Assembly: GCA_051005695.1 (NCBI GenBank) | Contig: JBPCJC010000028.1 | Span: 1-64,000 of the forward strand | DNA: 64,000 bases | Reading direction: 5' to 3' | Source: JACCTI01 sp051005695 | Lineage (GTDB): Bacteria; Verrucomicrobiota; Verrucomicrobiia; Chthoniobacterales; UBA10450 | Shown here: positions 9,585 through 19,327 of the stretch, piece by piece | Position numbering within the stretch: the first letter of the stretch is position 1 | How the letters are laid out: each line of letters opens with the position of its first letter | Program-made: the position numbers and the translations under genes | The notes under the pieces: model-generated | What the model was told of the DNA's origin: nothing | Databases searched by the model: none | The model's input: only the letters and a program-made list of their open reading frames with translations

Positions 9585-10802
9585 GTGTCATTCAAAGATT
9601 TTGGCCTCTCCGACGAGGTCGTGCGCGGAACCCAGGCGATGGGATTTTCCGATCCGACGCCGATACAATTGCGCGCATTTCCGATCGTGCTCGCCGGAAA
9701 GGATTTGATCGGCACGGCACAAACCGGCACCGGTAAGACGGCCGCTTTCGCGCTCCCGATCCTGACCAATCTCGCGAAGCACGGCGCGTTTCGTTGTCTT
9801 GTGCTCGAGCCGACGCGCGAGCTCGCCGCCCAAGTCGAAACCGCGTTTCGCGATTACGGACGCTTCACCGATCTGCGCGTCTCGGTGGTCCACGGCGGCG
9901 TCGGTTACGGCAAGCAACGCGAAGAAGCTGCCGCCGGCACCGACATCGTCTGCGCGACGCCGGGCCGTTTGCTGGATTTGCTCGAGCAAGGCGCGATGAA
10001 CTTTCGCAACGTCAACGTCCTCGTCCTCGATGAAGTCGATCGCATGCTCGACATGGGTTTCCTCCCGGATGTGCGGCGCATCGTCGAGCAAATCTCCAGC
10101 GATCGGCAGACGCTCTTGTTTTCGGCCACGCTCCCGCCGGAGATCGAGCGGCTCGCGGCCTGGGTTTTGCGCGAACCGCTGGTGATTGAAATCGGTGCCC
10201 AGCGGACTCCGGCGGAAACCGTCAGCCACGCGGTCTATCCGGTGGCCGCGGAGCAAAAATTCGATCTGTTAATGGCGCTGCTCGAGCGGACCAACTTCGA
10301 CAGCGCGTTGATTTTTTCGCGCACCAAACATGGCGCCGATAAGATCGCGGTGAAGCTAAAGCAAGGACGGCATTCGGTCGCGGTTTTGCATTCCAACCGC
10401 ACGCAGCGCGAACGCGTGGAAGCGCTCGAAGGTTTCAAAAGCGGCAAATACGAAATCATGGTCGCGACCGATATCGCGGCCCGCGGGATCGACATCGCCG
10501 GGGTCAGTCACGTGATCAATTACGACGTCCCGGAGCACAGCGAAGATTATGTGCACCGCATCGGCCGGACGGGTCGCGCGCAAAAAGTAGGCGATGCTTT
10601 TACGTTGATGAATGGCGAGGAATTGCCCTCGCTCCAGGCGATTGAGCAGTTCATCGGGCAAAAAATTCCGCGGCTAAAGCTGGACGGGTTCGACTACAAA
10701 TACACCGCGCTCTTCGAGCCCGAGTCGATGTCTGGTGGGAAGCGTTCGATTGGTGGGGGCCGAACCCACGGCGGTTATTCCTACGGCCGCCGGCGGCGAT
10801 AA
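9585..10802 (+). CDS. DEAD-box ATP-dependent RNA helicase (RhlE-like)
   Basis: This 405-residue RNA helicase has all the core motifs: Q motif FSDPTPIQ (21-28), Walker A AQTGTGKT (45-52), PTREL (76-80), TPGR (125-128), SAT (180-182), ATDIAARGID (294-303) and HRIGRTGR (324-331). Motif II reads DEVD (149-152) rather than DEAD; the catalytic D-E pair is kept. A Gly/Arg-rich tail ends the protein, usual for RNA contact. The GTG at 9585 gives the standard N-terminus SFKDFGLSDEVV. Likely roles are rRNA maturation or mRNA turnover. Confidence 0.93.
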   Translation: MSFKDFGLSDEVVRGTQAMGFSDPTPIQLRAFPIVLAGKDLIGTAQTGTGKTAAFALPILTNLAKHGAFRCLVLEPTRELAAQVETAFRDYGRFTDLRVSVVHGGVGYGKQREEAAAGTDIVCATPGRLLDLLEQGAMNFRNVNVLVLDEVDRMLDMGFLPDVRRIVEQISSDRQTLLFSATLPPEIERLAAWVLREPLVIEIGAQRTPAETVSHAVYPVAAEQKFDLLMALLERTNFDSALIFSRTKHGADKIAVKLKQGRHSVAVLHSNRTQRERVEALEGFKSGKYEIMVATDIAARGIDIAGVSHVINYDVPEHSEDYVHRIGRTGRAQKVGDAFTLMNGEELPSLQAIEQFIGQKIPRLKLDGFDYKYTALFEPESMSGGKRSIGGGRTHGGYSYGRRRR

Positions 10803-10837
10803 TTTCTTGCGGAACGCACGCCGGTCCGTGCGTCGTG

Positions 10838-10959
10838 GTCATCCTCAGGCGGCTAAGCGCGCCGAAGGACCTCGCATGGGGCTCTTGGTTTGCGCGAGCC
10901 CAGCCTACACCATGCATCCTCTGCGAGGTCCTTCGCCGTCTACGCGGCTCAGGATGACA
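10838..10959. repeat. Inverted pair of a REP-like intergenic repeat
   Basis: Two roughly 40-base arms face each other: one begins GTCATCCTCAGGCGGCTAAG (10838) and the other ends GCGGCTCAGGATGACA (about 10945-10960). Both share GAAGGACCTCGCA or its complement. Similar arms occur at 18600-18720 (a pair) and 27009-27051 (a single copy). The unit could form a long stem at the helicase 3' end, consistent with an mRNA-end structure or a RAYT-type REP. Confidence 0.8.
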
Positions 10960-11026
10960 GCGCAGCGCGTGGATGAGCGATGACACACGCTGAAGCCTTG
11001 CTCGCACACCTCGGCCTCTCTACAAT

Positions 11027-12396
11027 TTGGCGCGCGGGACCTTCGCCATTTCACTCGTCTTTGAACGCGTCCAGACCGAAGGAATCGCCGAGCTTTCTTA
11101 CTTGTTAGGCGATGTCGATGAAGGCGTGGCGGCGGTTTTCGATCCGACGCCGGATGTCGAGAAATACGTCGAGCTGGCGCGGGAGAAGAGTGTCTCGATC
11201 ACGCACATTTTCGAAACCCACATTCACGCGGACTTGATGAGCGGCGCGCGTGAACTCTGCGCGCGGGTCGATTCGGCAAAAGATTTACGTGAGCCACGAG
11301 GGAGGTGCGCAATACGGTTTTGCCACGGAAGCGCTGCGCGATGGCGATAAGTTTTTCTTTGGCGAAACTCTCGCGACCGTAAAACACACGCCCGATCACA
11401 CACCGGAGCACATCAGTTTCGAGATCGCGGAAAGCGAAACCCGCGAGAACCCCTGGGGTGTACTCACAGGCGATTCGCTTTTCGTCAGCTCCGCCGGTCG
11501 GCCGGACTTGTTAGGCAATGAACATACCAAACAACTGGCCGCGCAGCAGTTCAAAACCTTGCTCATTCACCCGGGACATGGCGCCGGTTCGCCCTGCGGC
11601 GCGGACATCGGCGATCGCCTGCAAAAGCACCACCGGCTACGAGCGCCTAACGAATCCTTTCCTGCAGTTCGACGACGTGGAGAAGTTCACCGACTACGCG
11701 CTGAAAACCGCGCCACCGGTGCCGACCTACTATCCGCGGATGAAGCAAATCAACGCGGCAGGCCCGGAGATTATCGGCAATCTTCCGCGGGTGCCGGCGT
11801 TGCCCGCGAAGGCGTTCAAGCAGGCGATCGAGGAGAAAAAAGGCGTGCTCGTCGATTCGCGATCGATGCTCGCTTCCTGGCGGCGGGCGTTGAACATCGG
11901 CGGTTCGCCCTCGCTTTCGATTTGGGCGGGATGGTTGCTCGATCCGAAGGGGCCAGTCTTGTTAATCCTCGAAAAAGACCATGAACTCGATCAGGTGCTG
12001 AAGCTCTTCATTCGCACCGGCTACACGAAATTCGCCGGATACTTGGTCGGCGGAATCAAGGCTTGGGAGGCCAGCGGTTTATCGCTCGAAACCGTGCCCC
12101 AGCTTAGCGTGCACGAACTTCAGAAAAACGGACACGGATTCCAATTGCTCGATGTCCGCGGCCCGGGCGAATGGAAACACGGCCACATTCCCGGGGCGCA
12201 GCACATTTTTCTGCCGACCTTGCGCGAGAAAAGCGGCGCGCTCGATAAAACCAAACCGACCGCGGTTTATTGCGCGAGCGGTTACCGCGCGAGTTTGGCG
12301 GCGAGCATTCTCAAGCAGGAAGGCTTCTCCGCGGTGCACAATATTCCTGGAAGCTGGCAGGCGTGGAAGAAGGCGGGATTCGCGGTCGAGAAGTAG
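11027..12396 (+). pseudogene. MBL-fold/rhodanese fusion, frameshifted
   Basis: The intact family joins an ETHE1-like metallo-beta-lactamase (persulfide dioxygenase-type) domain to two rhodanese domains. Here the MBL part starts in one frame (SITHIFETHIHADLMSGAREL). It shifts at the A4 run near 11278-11281 into a second frame (IYVSHEGGAQYGF, TPDHTPEHISFE, PGHGAGSPCG), then shifts at another A4 near 11627 into a third (STTGYERLTNPFL to the end). Removing one A from each run restores a continuous protein. The segment before PGHGAG also looks about 15 residues short of relatives. The rhodanese part is intact, with VYCASGYRAS carrying the persulfide Cys. The start codon is uncertain (TTG at 11027 is one option). 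Either a true pseudogene or homopolymer errors would explain it. Confidence 0.8.
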
Positions 12397-12445
12397 CGGC
12401 GCAAATCGTCTTGCTGCGATGACGTAGCGGATTCATGCTGGTGGC

Positions 12446-13312
12446 ATGGCCACACAACCGACCTCTTACGCGCATCCAGAGGCGTTAGTGGATGCGGACT
12501 GGATCGAGCAACATTCGAAAGATCCTAACGTCCGAATCATTGAGTCTAACGAGGACATTCTGCTCTACGACACCGGCCACCTCCCCGGCGCGGTGCACAT
12601 CGATTGGCGGAGCGATCTGCAGGATCCATTGATTCGCGATTATATTTCACCCGCGCAATTCGCGGCCCTTTGCAGCAAGAGCGGTATCTCGCCCGAGACC
12701 ACCTGCGTTTTCTACGGCGACAAAGCGAACTGGTGGGCCACGTATGCGCTTTGGGTCTTCCGATTATTCGGACATGAGAAAGTAAAAATACTCAACGGCG
12801 GGCGCGATAAATGGCGCGCGGAAAATCGCACCTGGACCCGCAATATTCCAAAATATCCGCCGACGAATTATCCGGTGCCGGCGAAGCGCTACGATAAAGA
12901 AATCCGCGCCTTTGCCGATGAAGCGCTCGCGCAAAGCAAAGCGGGCAAGCCCTTGATCGATGTCCGTTCGCCGGGCGAATTCAAAGGCGAGATCACGCAC
13001 ATGCCCGAGTATCCGCAGGAAGGTGTGTTGCGCGGCGGTCACATCCCGGGGGCAGAAGGCGTCCCGTGGAAAACCGCGGTGAACGACGACGCGACTTTCA
13101 AATCCGCACCCGAGTTAGCGAAGATTTACCTCGAGGGCTGCGGAGTTTCGTCCGAGAAGGAGACGATCGTTTATTGCCGCATCGGCGAGCGGTCGAGCCA
13201 CACCTGGTTTGTGCTGACCTATCTGCTGGGGATCGATAACGTGCGCAATTACGACGGTTCCTGGACGGAGTGGGGCAATAAAGTCGGCGCGCCGATTGAG
13301 CGGAGTTCCTGA
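12446..13312 (+). CDS. sseA: Thiosulfate/3-mercaptopyruvate sulfurtransferase
   Basis: This 288-residue enzyme has two rhodanese domains. The N-terminal one is structural (about 12-135). The catalytic one (about 155-285) has the active-site Cys244 in CRIGERS, the loop form seen in thiosulfate sulfurtransferases of the CysA/SseA group. It moves sulfane sulfur from thiosulfate or mercaptopyruvate to acceptors such as cyanide or thiols. SufE starts two bases after its stop, so the two are probably co-translated and may hand sulfur on to Fe-S assembly. The symbol is by similarity; the loop does not settle the substrate. Confidence 0.88.
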   Translation: MATQPTSYAHPEALVDADWIEQHSKDPNVRIIESNEDILLYDTGHLPGAVHIDWRSDLQDPLIRDYISPAQFAALCSKSGISPETTCVFYGDKANWWATYALWVFRLFGHEKVKILNGGRDKWRAENRTWTRNIPKYPPTNYPVPAKRYDKEIRAFADEALAQSKAGKPLIDVRSPGEFKGEITHMPEYPQEGVLRGGHIPGAEGVPWKTAVNDDATFKSAPELAKIYLEGCGVSSEKETIVYCRIGERSSHTWFVLTYLLGIDNVRNYDGSWTEWGNKVGAPIERSS

Positions 13313-13314
13313 AA

Positions 13315-13767
13315 GTGTATCCACCGAAGCTCAACAAAATCATTAATCTCTTCGAGATGCTGCCCGAAGTGGAGCGGCGCGAAACCCTCGTCTCCTACGC
13401 CGACAGCGCGAAGAAACAGGAGCCGCGCGAGGGGGAAAAATTCAACCTCGAGGATGTGCGCAAAGATGAAGAATGCGCCGATACGGTGGGTGTTTATTTG
13501 CAGGTGGACGACGACGGCAAGGCGCACTTTCGGATGTCGCTCGGTCCCGAAGTGCAAACGCTGACCCGCGCGATGGCGTCGATTTTGTGCAAGGGACTCG
13601 ACGGCGTCACCCCGCAGGAGGTGCTCGATTTGCCGAGCGATTTCGTGACCCGGATCGTGGGCGCGGAGTTGGTTCGGGTGCGCAGCCAGACGACCTATTA
13701 CATCCTCACGCGGATGAAGGGCATCTGTAAGGTTTATCTCGATCGGCAACGCAAGATGGTCGCGTAA
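13315..13767 (+). CDS. sufE: SufE-like sulfur acceptor protein
   Basis: SufE takes persulfide sulfur from the cysteine desulfurase SufS and passes it to the SufBCD scaffold. The protein has 150 residues. The conserved Cys is Cys54 in EECADTVGV, where family members carry the sulfur-accepting Cys. The pattern LGPEVQTLTRAMASILCKGLDG matches the SufE helical region. The start is GTG at 13315, two bases after the sulfurtransferase stop. No SufS or SufBCD is in the window; the neighbouring sulfurtransferase is the evident partner. Confidence 0.88.
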   Translation: MYPPKLNKIINLFEMLPEVERRETLVSYADSAKKQEPREGEKFNLEDVRKDEECADTVGVYLQVDDDGKAHFRMSLGPEVQTLTRAMASILCKGLDGVTPQEVLDLPSDFVTRIVGAELVRVRSQTTYYILTRMKGICKVYLDRQRKMVA

Positions 13768-13814
13768 CTCACTGGTGACGCGCCCGGCTTTTCGCCTACA
13801 GTTCGCGCGCGCCA

Positions 13815-16800
13815 ATGCCGCGAAATAACGAACTGCGAAAAATTCTTCTCATTGGCTCGGGCCCGATCGTTATCGGGCAGGGCTGCGAGTTCGATTATTC
13901 CGGCGTGCAAGCCTGCAAGGCGCTGAAGGAAGAGGGCTACGAGGTCGTGCTGGTGAATTCGAATCCGGCCACGATCATGACCGATCCGGAGTTCGCCGAT
14001 CGGACTTATATTGAACCGATCACGCCCGAGGTGGTGGAAGCGATCCTCGCGCGCGAGAAGCCGGACGCCATCCTGCCGACGATGGGCGGGCAGACCGCGC
14101 TCAATGTCGCGATGGAATTGAATCGCAACGGAGCACTCGTTAGGCACAACGTGAAGTTGATCGGCGCGAATGCAGCCGCGATCGCCAAGGGCGAAGATCG
14201 TCAGTTGTTCAAGGAGGCGATGGTGCGGATCGGGCTCGATGTTCCGCGCTCCGGCGTCGCGCATGGCCTCGCCGATGCCAGCCGGATCGCGGATGAGATC
14301 GGCAGTCTCCCGCTGATCATTCGGCCGGCCTTTACTCTCGGCGGCTCCGGCGGCGGGATCGCTTACAACCGCCAGGAGCTCGACGAAATCACCGGACGCG
14401 GGCTCGATCTTTCGCCGGTCGGCGAAGTCCTGATCGAGGAGTCGTTAGTCGGTTGGAAGGAATTCGAAATGGAAGTAATGCGCGACCGCGCGGACAACTG
14501 CGTGGTCATTTGCTCGATCGAGAATCTCGATCCGATGGGGGTACACACCGGCGACTCGATTACAGTCGCGCCGACCCAGACGCTCTCCGACCGGGAGTTC
14601 CAGTTGATGCGCGATGCCTCGTTCGCGGTCATACGCGAGATCGGGGTCGAGACTGGCGGTTCGAATATCCAGTTCGCGGTCAATCCGACGAATGGCCGAA
14701 TGGTGGTGATCGAGATGAACCCGCGGGTCTCGCGTTCGAGCGCGCTCGCCTCCAAAGCCACCGGTTTCCCGATTGCGAAAATCGCGGCCAAACTCGCCGT
14801 CGGCTACACGCTCGACGAACTGCGCAACGATATCACCCGCGAGACCCCGGCGAGTTTCGAGCCGACGATCGATTACTGCGTAGTCAAAGTGCCGCGATTT
14901 ACTTTTGAGAAATTCCCGCAAGCCGATCCGACCCTAACGACACAAATGAAAAGTGTCGGCGAAGCCATGGCCATCGGCCGCACCTTCAAGGAGGCGCTAC
15001 AAAAAGCGTTGCGCTCGCTGGAGATTAAACGCTTCGGTTTATGCGGTGACGGGAATGAAAAACGGGTCGACGCGGAAACGCTGCGGATAAGACTGAGCGT
15101 TCCAAACGCCGAGCGTTTTTTTTATCTCGCGCAGGCTTTTCAAGATGGCCTAACGACTGATGAGGTCTTCGAGCTGACAAAAATCGACCGCTGGTTCCTG
15201 CACAATATCCAGCAGATCGTCGAGGAAACCGCGCGCCTGGCGACGACCGGTTTTCGAAAAGCAAAGAAGCTTGGTTTCTCCGATCGGCAGCTCGCGATCG
15301 CTCGCAGATCCACCGAGCAGCAGGTGCGCGAAGAACGAAAAGCCGCCGGCGTAATTCCAACGTATCGGCTGGTCGATACCTGCGCGGCCGAGTTCGAGGC
15401 CTACACGCCATATTATTATTCGACCTACGGGACGGAGAATGAGCTGCGGCGGAGCGATCGTCGCAAAATCATGATTCTCGGCGGCGGACCGAATCGCATT
15501 GGGCAAGGGATTGAGTTCGATTACTGTTGCGTGCACGCGGCGTTCGCCCTACGCGAACTCGGGTTCGAAACCATCATGGTGAACTCGAACCCAGAGACGG
15601 TTTCGACCGACTACGATACCAGCGACAAACTTTACTTTGAGCCGCTGACTCTGGAAGACGTGCTCAACATTTACGATCAGGAGCAACCGGAAGGCGTGAT
15701 CGTGCAATTCGGCGGACAAACGCCGTTGAATCTCGCCGCAGGTTTGCGCGCCGCGGGCGTACCGATTCTCGGGACGCAACCGGAGAGCATCGAGCGCGCG
15801 GAAGACCGCAAGCTCTTCGCGGCGATGCTCGACAAGCTTGGGCTCCGGCAGACACCGAATGGAACTGCGGTCAGCGCGGAGGAAGCAATCGCGATCGCGG
15901 AACGGATCGGTTATCCAGTGCTCGTTAGGCCATCGTTTGTCCTTGGTGGCCGGGCGATGGAGTTGATTTACAACCAGGACGATCTCCGCGCTTATATGGA
16001 GAACGCGGTCGAAGTGGGCGCGGATCGGCCGGTGCTGGTCGATCGATTTTTGGAGGACGCGATCGAGGTCGATGTCGATTGCATTGCCGACAAGGAGATC
16101 GCGGTCATTGGCGCGATCATGGAACACGTGCAGCTCGCCGGCATTCATAGTGGTGATAGCGCCTGCGCTATCCCGACGTTTTCGCTTTCCGCACGCGTGC
16201 TTGCCGACATTTCGAGCGCAACTAAAGCGATGGCGCGCGAGCTCGAAGTCCGCGGGCTGATGAATGTGCAGTTCGCGGTGAAAGGCGAAGATGTTTACGT
16301 GCTCGAAGTGAACCCGCGCGCCTCGCGCACGGCACCGTTTGTCAGCAAAGCGATCGGCGTTCCGCTGGCGAAATTGGCCGCGAAAGTGATGACGGGAAAA
16401 ACGCTCGCGGAGCTCGAATTTACCGAGGAGATCATCCCAAAATACTTCTCGGTGAAGGAACCGGTCTTCCCGTTTTTGCGATATCAGGGAAGCGACACCG
16501 GGCTCGGGCCAGAGATGAAATCGACCGGCGAAGTCATGGGGATCGATGCCGATCTCGGACTGGCTTACGCCAAAGCGCAGATGGCCGCGCCGCCGGCGTT
16601 GCCGAAAGCGGGAAACATTTTCATAAGCGTGAAAGACACCGACAAGGAACGGGTGGTGCCGCTGGCGCGCGATTTCCTGGCGCTCGGTTTCGGGATCATC
16701 GCGACCAGTGGGACGGCGGCGGTTTTGTCAGCGGCTAATCTCGCGGTGACCAAGGTTTTCAAATTGCGGGAAGGCCGGCCGCATGTGGTCGATCGGATTA

Positions 16801-17006
16801 AAAACGGCGACGTGCAGTTGATCATCAACACGCCGAGCGGGAAAATTCCGCGCGAAGATGAACTGAAAATGCGCAGCAGCGCGCGCACTTTGAAGATTCC
16901 GATCATCACCACGATGCGGGCCGCGCAGGCCAGCGTGCAGGGAATTGCGTCGCTCCAGAAAAGCAATCTGCAGGTGAAAACGCTGCAGGAATATCACGCC
17001 GGCTAA
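13815..17006 (+). CDS. carB: Carbamoyl-phosphate synthase large subunit
   Basis: This 1063-residue subunit makes carbamoyl phosphate from ammonia, bicarbonate and two ATP for pyrimidine and arginine synthesis. It has the expected duplicated plan: N-terminal carboxyphosphate half (LLIGSGPIVIGQGCEFDYSG at 11-30, ATP-grasp to about 400), an oligomerisation region (about 400-550), a second ATP-grasp half (MILGGGPNRIGQGIEFDYCC, about 553-935) and a C-terminal MGS-like allosteric domain (about 940-1060). The small subunit CarA is not in the window. Several copies of the dispersed motif lie inside, for example at 14139 read as L-V-R and 15148 read as G-L-T. Confidence 0.97.
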   Translation: MPRNNELRKILLIGSGPIVIGQGCEFDYSGVQACKALKEEGYEVVLVNSNPATIMTDPEFADRTYIEPITPEVVEAILAREKPDAILPTMGGQTALNVAMELNRNGALVRHNVKLIGANAAAIAKGEDRQLFKEAMVRIGLDVPRSGVAHGLADASRIADEIGSLPLIIRPAFTLGGSGGGIAYNRQELDEITGRGLDLSPVGEVLIEESLVGWKEFEMEVMRDRADNCVVICSIENLDPMGVHTGDSITVAPTQTLSDREFQLMRDASFAVIREIGVETGGSNIQFAVNPTNGRMVVIEMNPRVSRSSALASKATGFPIAKIAAKLAVGYTLDELRNDITRETPASFEPTIDYCVVKVPRFTFEKFPQADPTLTTQMKSVGEAMAIGRTFKEALQKALRSLEIKRFGLCGDGNEKRVDAETLRIRLSVPNAERFFYLAQAFQDGLTTDEVFELTKIDRWFLHNIQQIVEETARLATTGFRKAKKLGFSDRQLAIARRSTEQQVREERKAAGVIPTYRLVDTCAAEFEAYTPYYYSTYGTENELRRSDRRKIMILGGGPNRIGQGIEFDYCCVHAAFALRELGFETIMVNSNPETVSTDYDTSDKLYFEPLTLEDVLNIYDQEQPEGVIVQFGGQTPLNLAAGLRAAGVPILGTQPESIERAEDRKLFAAMLDKLGLRQTPNGTAVSAEEAIAIAERIGYPVLVRPSFVLGGRAMELIYNQDDLRAYMENAVEVGADRPVLVDRFLEDAIEVDVDCIADKEIAVIGAIMEHVQLAGIHSGDSACAIPTFSLSARVLADISSATKAMARELEVRGLMNVQFAVKGEDVYVLEVNPRASRTAPFVSKAIGVPLAKLAAKVMTGKTLAELEFTEEIIPKYFSVKEPVFPFLRYQGSDTGLGPEMKSTGEVMGIDADLGLAYAKAQMAAPPALPKAGNIFISVKDTDKERVVPLARDFLALGFGIIATSGTAAVLSAANLAVTKVFKLREGRPHVVDRIKNGDVQLIINTPSGKIPREDELKMRSSARTLKIPIITTMRAAQASVQGIASLQKSNLQVKTLQEYHAG

Positions 17007-17057
17007 ACGCGCGCGGGCGCATTTGCGTCTTCCGCGCGGGCCGTTAGGATTGCGGCC

Positions 17058-17684
17058 ATGAAACTGCATTTCCCTGGTGCTCTCGCCGCCATCGTATTCG
17101 CGGCGGCGACGGTACTCAGCCAGGACGCAACACCCAAACCATCTATGACTCCATCATCCAGTTCCAACGCCAACGAAGTCGCCGTGATCAAAACCAGCGA
17201 GGGCGAAATGGTCGCCGAGTTTTGGCCGGATGTGGCGCCAAAAACGGTGGAAAATTTTAAGAAACTGGCACGCGAAGGTTTCTATGATGGGACTGCGTTT
17301 CACCGGATCGTGAAAGGTTTCATGATCCAAGGGGGCGATCCCCTAACGAAAGATCCGTCCAAGGAAAGTCGCTGGGGCACGGGTGATCCGGGTTACAAAA
17401 TCAAAGCCGAATTCAACGACAAGATTCACGATAAAGGGGTGCTCTCGATGGCGCGCTCGTCTGATCCGGATTCGGCAGGCAGCCAATTTTTCGTCGTGCT
17501 CGGGCGCGCGCCCCACCTCGATCATCAGTACACCGCTTTCGGCAAAGTGATCAAGGGCCTCGATGTCCTGACCAAGATCGGCGACACCGAAGTGACCACG
17601 AGCGCGAGCGGCGAACGGAGCAAACCGACCAAGCGCGTCGGCGTTGAGAGCGTGAAAATCGTGCCCGCGGATTCGGTGAAGTAA
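17058..17684 (+). CDS. Cyclophilin-type peptidyl-prolyl cis-trans isomerase
   Basis: This 208-residue exported foldase begins with a signal peptide (MKLHFPGALAAIVFAAATVLSQ), then a short linker and the cyclophilin domain (about 40-205). Typical motifs are FHRIVKGFMIQGGDP, which includes the catalytic Arg and the substrate-pocket residues, and SAGSQFFVVLG. It probably assists folding of envelope proteins. Its TAA overlaps the ATG of the next gene by one base, so the two are likely co-translated, although their functions are unrelated. A CCTAACG copy of the dispersed motif lies at 17342. Confidence 0.93.
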   Translation: MKLHFPGALAAIVFAAATVLSQDATPKPSMTPSSSSNANEVAVIKTSEGEMVAEFWPDVAPKTVENFKKLAREGFYDGTAFHRIVKGFMIQGGDPLTKDPSKESRWGTGDPGYKIKAEFNDKIHDKGVLSMARSSDPDSAGSQFFVVLGRAPHLDHQYTAFGKVIKGLDVLTKIGDTEVTTSASGERSKPTKRVGVESVKIVPADSVK

Positions 17685-18568
17685 TGGCGGGCGGCAGTTC
17701 GCGGGTCGCACTGATTCAAATGCAGTGCGGCGCGAAGCCGGAAGAAAATCTGGCGCGCGCAATCGCTTTTATCCGCGACTCGGCGCAGCAGGGCGCCCAG
17801 ATTGTTTGCCTGCCGGAGCTGTTTCGGTCGCAGTATTTTTGCCAATCAGAGGACCACGCGAACTTCGCCCTCGCGGAGGAGATTCCCGGGCCGACGACGG
17901 ACTCGTTAGGCAAACTCGCCGCGGAATTGGGCGTCGTCATCGTCGCTTCACTTTTCGAGAAACGCGCCGCCGGCGTTTACCACAATACTGCCGCGATCAT
18001 CGACGCGGACGGGAAGCTCATGGGGAAATATCGCAAGATGCACATCCCCGACGATCCGGCGTTCTACGAGAAGTTTTATTTCACGCCCGGCGATCTCGGG
18101 TTCAAAGCCTGGCCGACGCGACGCGGGAACATCGGCGTCTGCGTTTGCTGGGATCAATGGTATCCCGAGGCCGCGCGCCTGACCGCGCTCCGCGGCGCGC
18201 AGCTTTTATTTTACCCGACCGCAATCGGCTGGCATCCGGGCGAGAAGGAAAAATACGGCGTCGTCCAGCACTCGAGTTGGGAGACGATGCAACGCAGCCA
18301 CGCGATCGCGAATGGCTGCTACGTCGCGGCGGTCAATCGCGTTGGTTTCGAAAATCCTGCGGGCGGCGCGGGCATTGAGTTTTGGGGGCAAAGTTTTCTC
18401 TGCGCGCCGAGCGGCGAAACTCTGGTGAAAGGGAGCGTCGACCGCGAAGAGATCGTGATCGCAGATGTCGCCTGGGATCGGGTTGACGAACAGCGCACGC
18501 ATTGGCCTTTCCTGCGCGATCGTCGGATCGACGCCTACGCGGGAATCGAGAAGCGCTTGATCGACTAA
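17684..18568 (+). CDS. aguB: N-carbamoylputrescine amidase
   Basis: This nitrilase-superfamily amidohydrolase of 294 residues shows the Glu-Lys-Cys triad: E45 in LPELF, K118 in YRKMHIP and C155 in VCVCWDQWYPE. The segment CWDQWYPEAARL and the C-terminus resemble plant and bacterial N-carbamoylputrescine amidases, which release putrescine, CO2 and ammonia in the agmatine pathway. The preceding step would need agmatine deiminase, not found here; the guanidino-modifying enzyme at 26.2 kb belongs to a related fold but fits arginine better. The gene contains ACTCGTTAGGCAAACTC read as S-L-G-K-L. Confidence 0.88.
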   Translation: MAGGSSRVALIQMQCGAKPEENLARAIAFIRDSAQQGAQIVCLPELFRSQYFCQSEDHANFALAEEIPGPTTDSLGKLAAELGVVIVASLFEKRAAGVYHNTAAIIDADGKLMGKYRKMHIPDDPAFYEKFYFTPGDLGFKAWPTRRGNIGVCVCWDQWYPEAARLTALRGAQLLFYPTAIGWHPGEKEKYGVVQHSSWETMQRSHAIANGCYVAAVNRVGFENPAGGAGIEFWGQSFLCAPSGETLVKGSVDREEIVIADVAWDRVDEQRTHWPFLRDRRIDAYAGIEKRLID

Positions 18569-18599
18569 CGAGCGCACGTCCACGCGAACGAAAGAGCAT

Positions 18600-18720
18600 G
18601 TCATCCCGAGGCGGCGAAGCGCGCCGAGGGATCTCGCACCGGGTCCTTGGTCCACCTTCGCCCAAGATAGTTGAACCACCCTCTGCGAGGTCCTTCACCG
18701 TCTTCGCGGCTCAGGATGAC
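18600..18720. repeat. Second inverted pair of the REP-like repeat
   Basis: The left arm (GTCATCCCGAGGCGGCGAAG at 18600) and the right arm (TCTTCGCGGCTCAGGATGAC, ending 18720) match the arms of the pair at 10838-10959 and enclose a variable middle. It lies between the amidase stop and the sodC start, where it may act as a terminator-like hairpin. Confidence 0.82.
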
Positions 18721-18750
18721 AAGAACGGGCGCGCGGGTGTAGTTTGCCCG

Positions 18751-19290
18751 ATGAAAACAAACACGCTCTCTCGTTCTGCGCTGAATCTTCTCGCGATCGG
18801 CGCACTCTCTTTGCTCTCCGCTTCCGCTCTCGCTGATGAGCCGACCAAAGCGATCGCGGTTCTGCATCCGACAAAAGGCAGCAAGGTCGAAGGCACGGTG
18901 ACCTTCACGAAGTCCGGTGATGAAATGAAAGTCGTCGCCGACATCACTGGGCTCACTCCGGGCAAGCACGGTTTCCACATTCACGAGTTCGGCGATTGCT
19001 CATCGGCCGATGGCAAATCCGCCGGTGGCCATTTCAATCCGGAAAATGCACCGCACGCCGGGCATGATGCGGAGAAACGCCACGCCGGCGATCTCGGCAA
19101 CATCGAAGCCGACGCCAGCGGCAAAGCGCATCTCGATTTGACCGACAAGATGATGACCTTCAGCGGCGAAACCAACATCATCGGCCATGCCGTGATCGTG
19201 CACGAAAAGGCGGACGACTTGAAAACCCAGCCGACCGGTGATGCGGGCGGCCGCGAAGCCTGCGGCGTCATCGGCGTCGCGAAGCCGTAA
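18751..19290 (+). CDS. sodC: Cu,Zn superoxide dismutase, periplasmic
   Basis: SodC removes superoxide in the envelope. The 179-residue precursor has a clear signal peptide ending ASALADE (about residue 28). Metal and disulfide motifs follow: GFHIHEFGDC (Cu ligands), GGHFNP (bridging His), HAGDLGN (Zn site) and GGREACGVIG (disulfide Cys and active-site Arg region). I use the ATG at 18751, because the longer open frame runs through the REP-like repeat. It probably has its own promoter after that repeat. Confidence 0.95.
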   Translation: MKTNTLSRSALNLLAIGALSLLSASALADEPTKAIAVLHPTKGSKVEGTVTFTKSGDEMKVVADITGLTPGKHGFHIHEFGDCSSADGKSAGGHFNPENAPHAGHDAEKRHAGDLGNIEADASGKAHLDLTDKMMTFSGETNIIGHAVIVHEKADDLKTQPTGDAGGREACGVIGVAKP

Positions 19291-19327
19291 CCGCCGCGGC
19301 TACGCTCGATCGGAAAATCCGCCGGCG

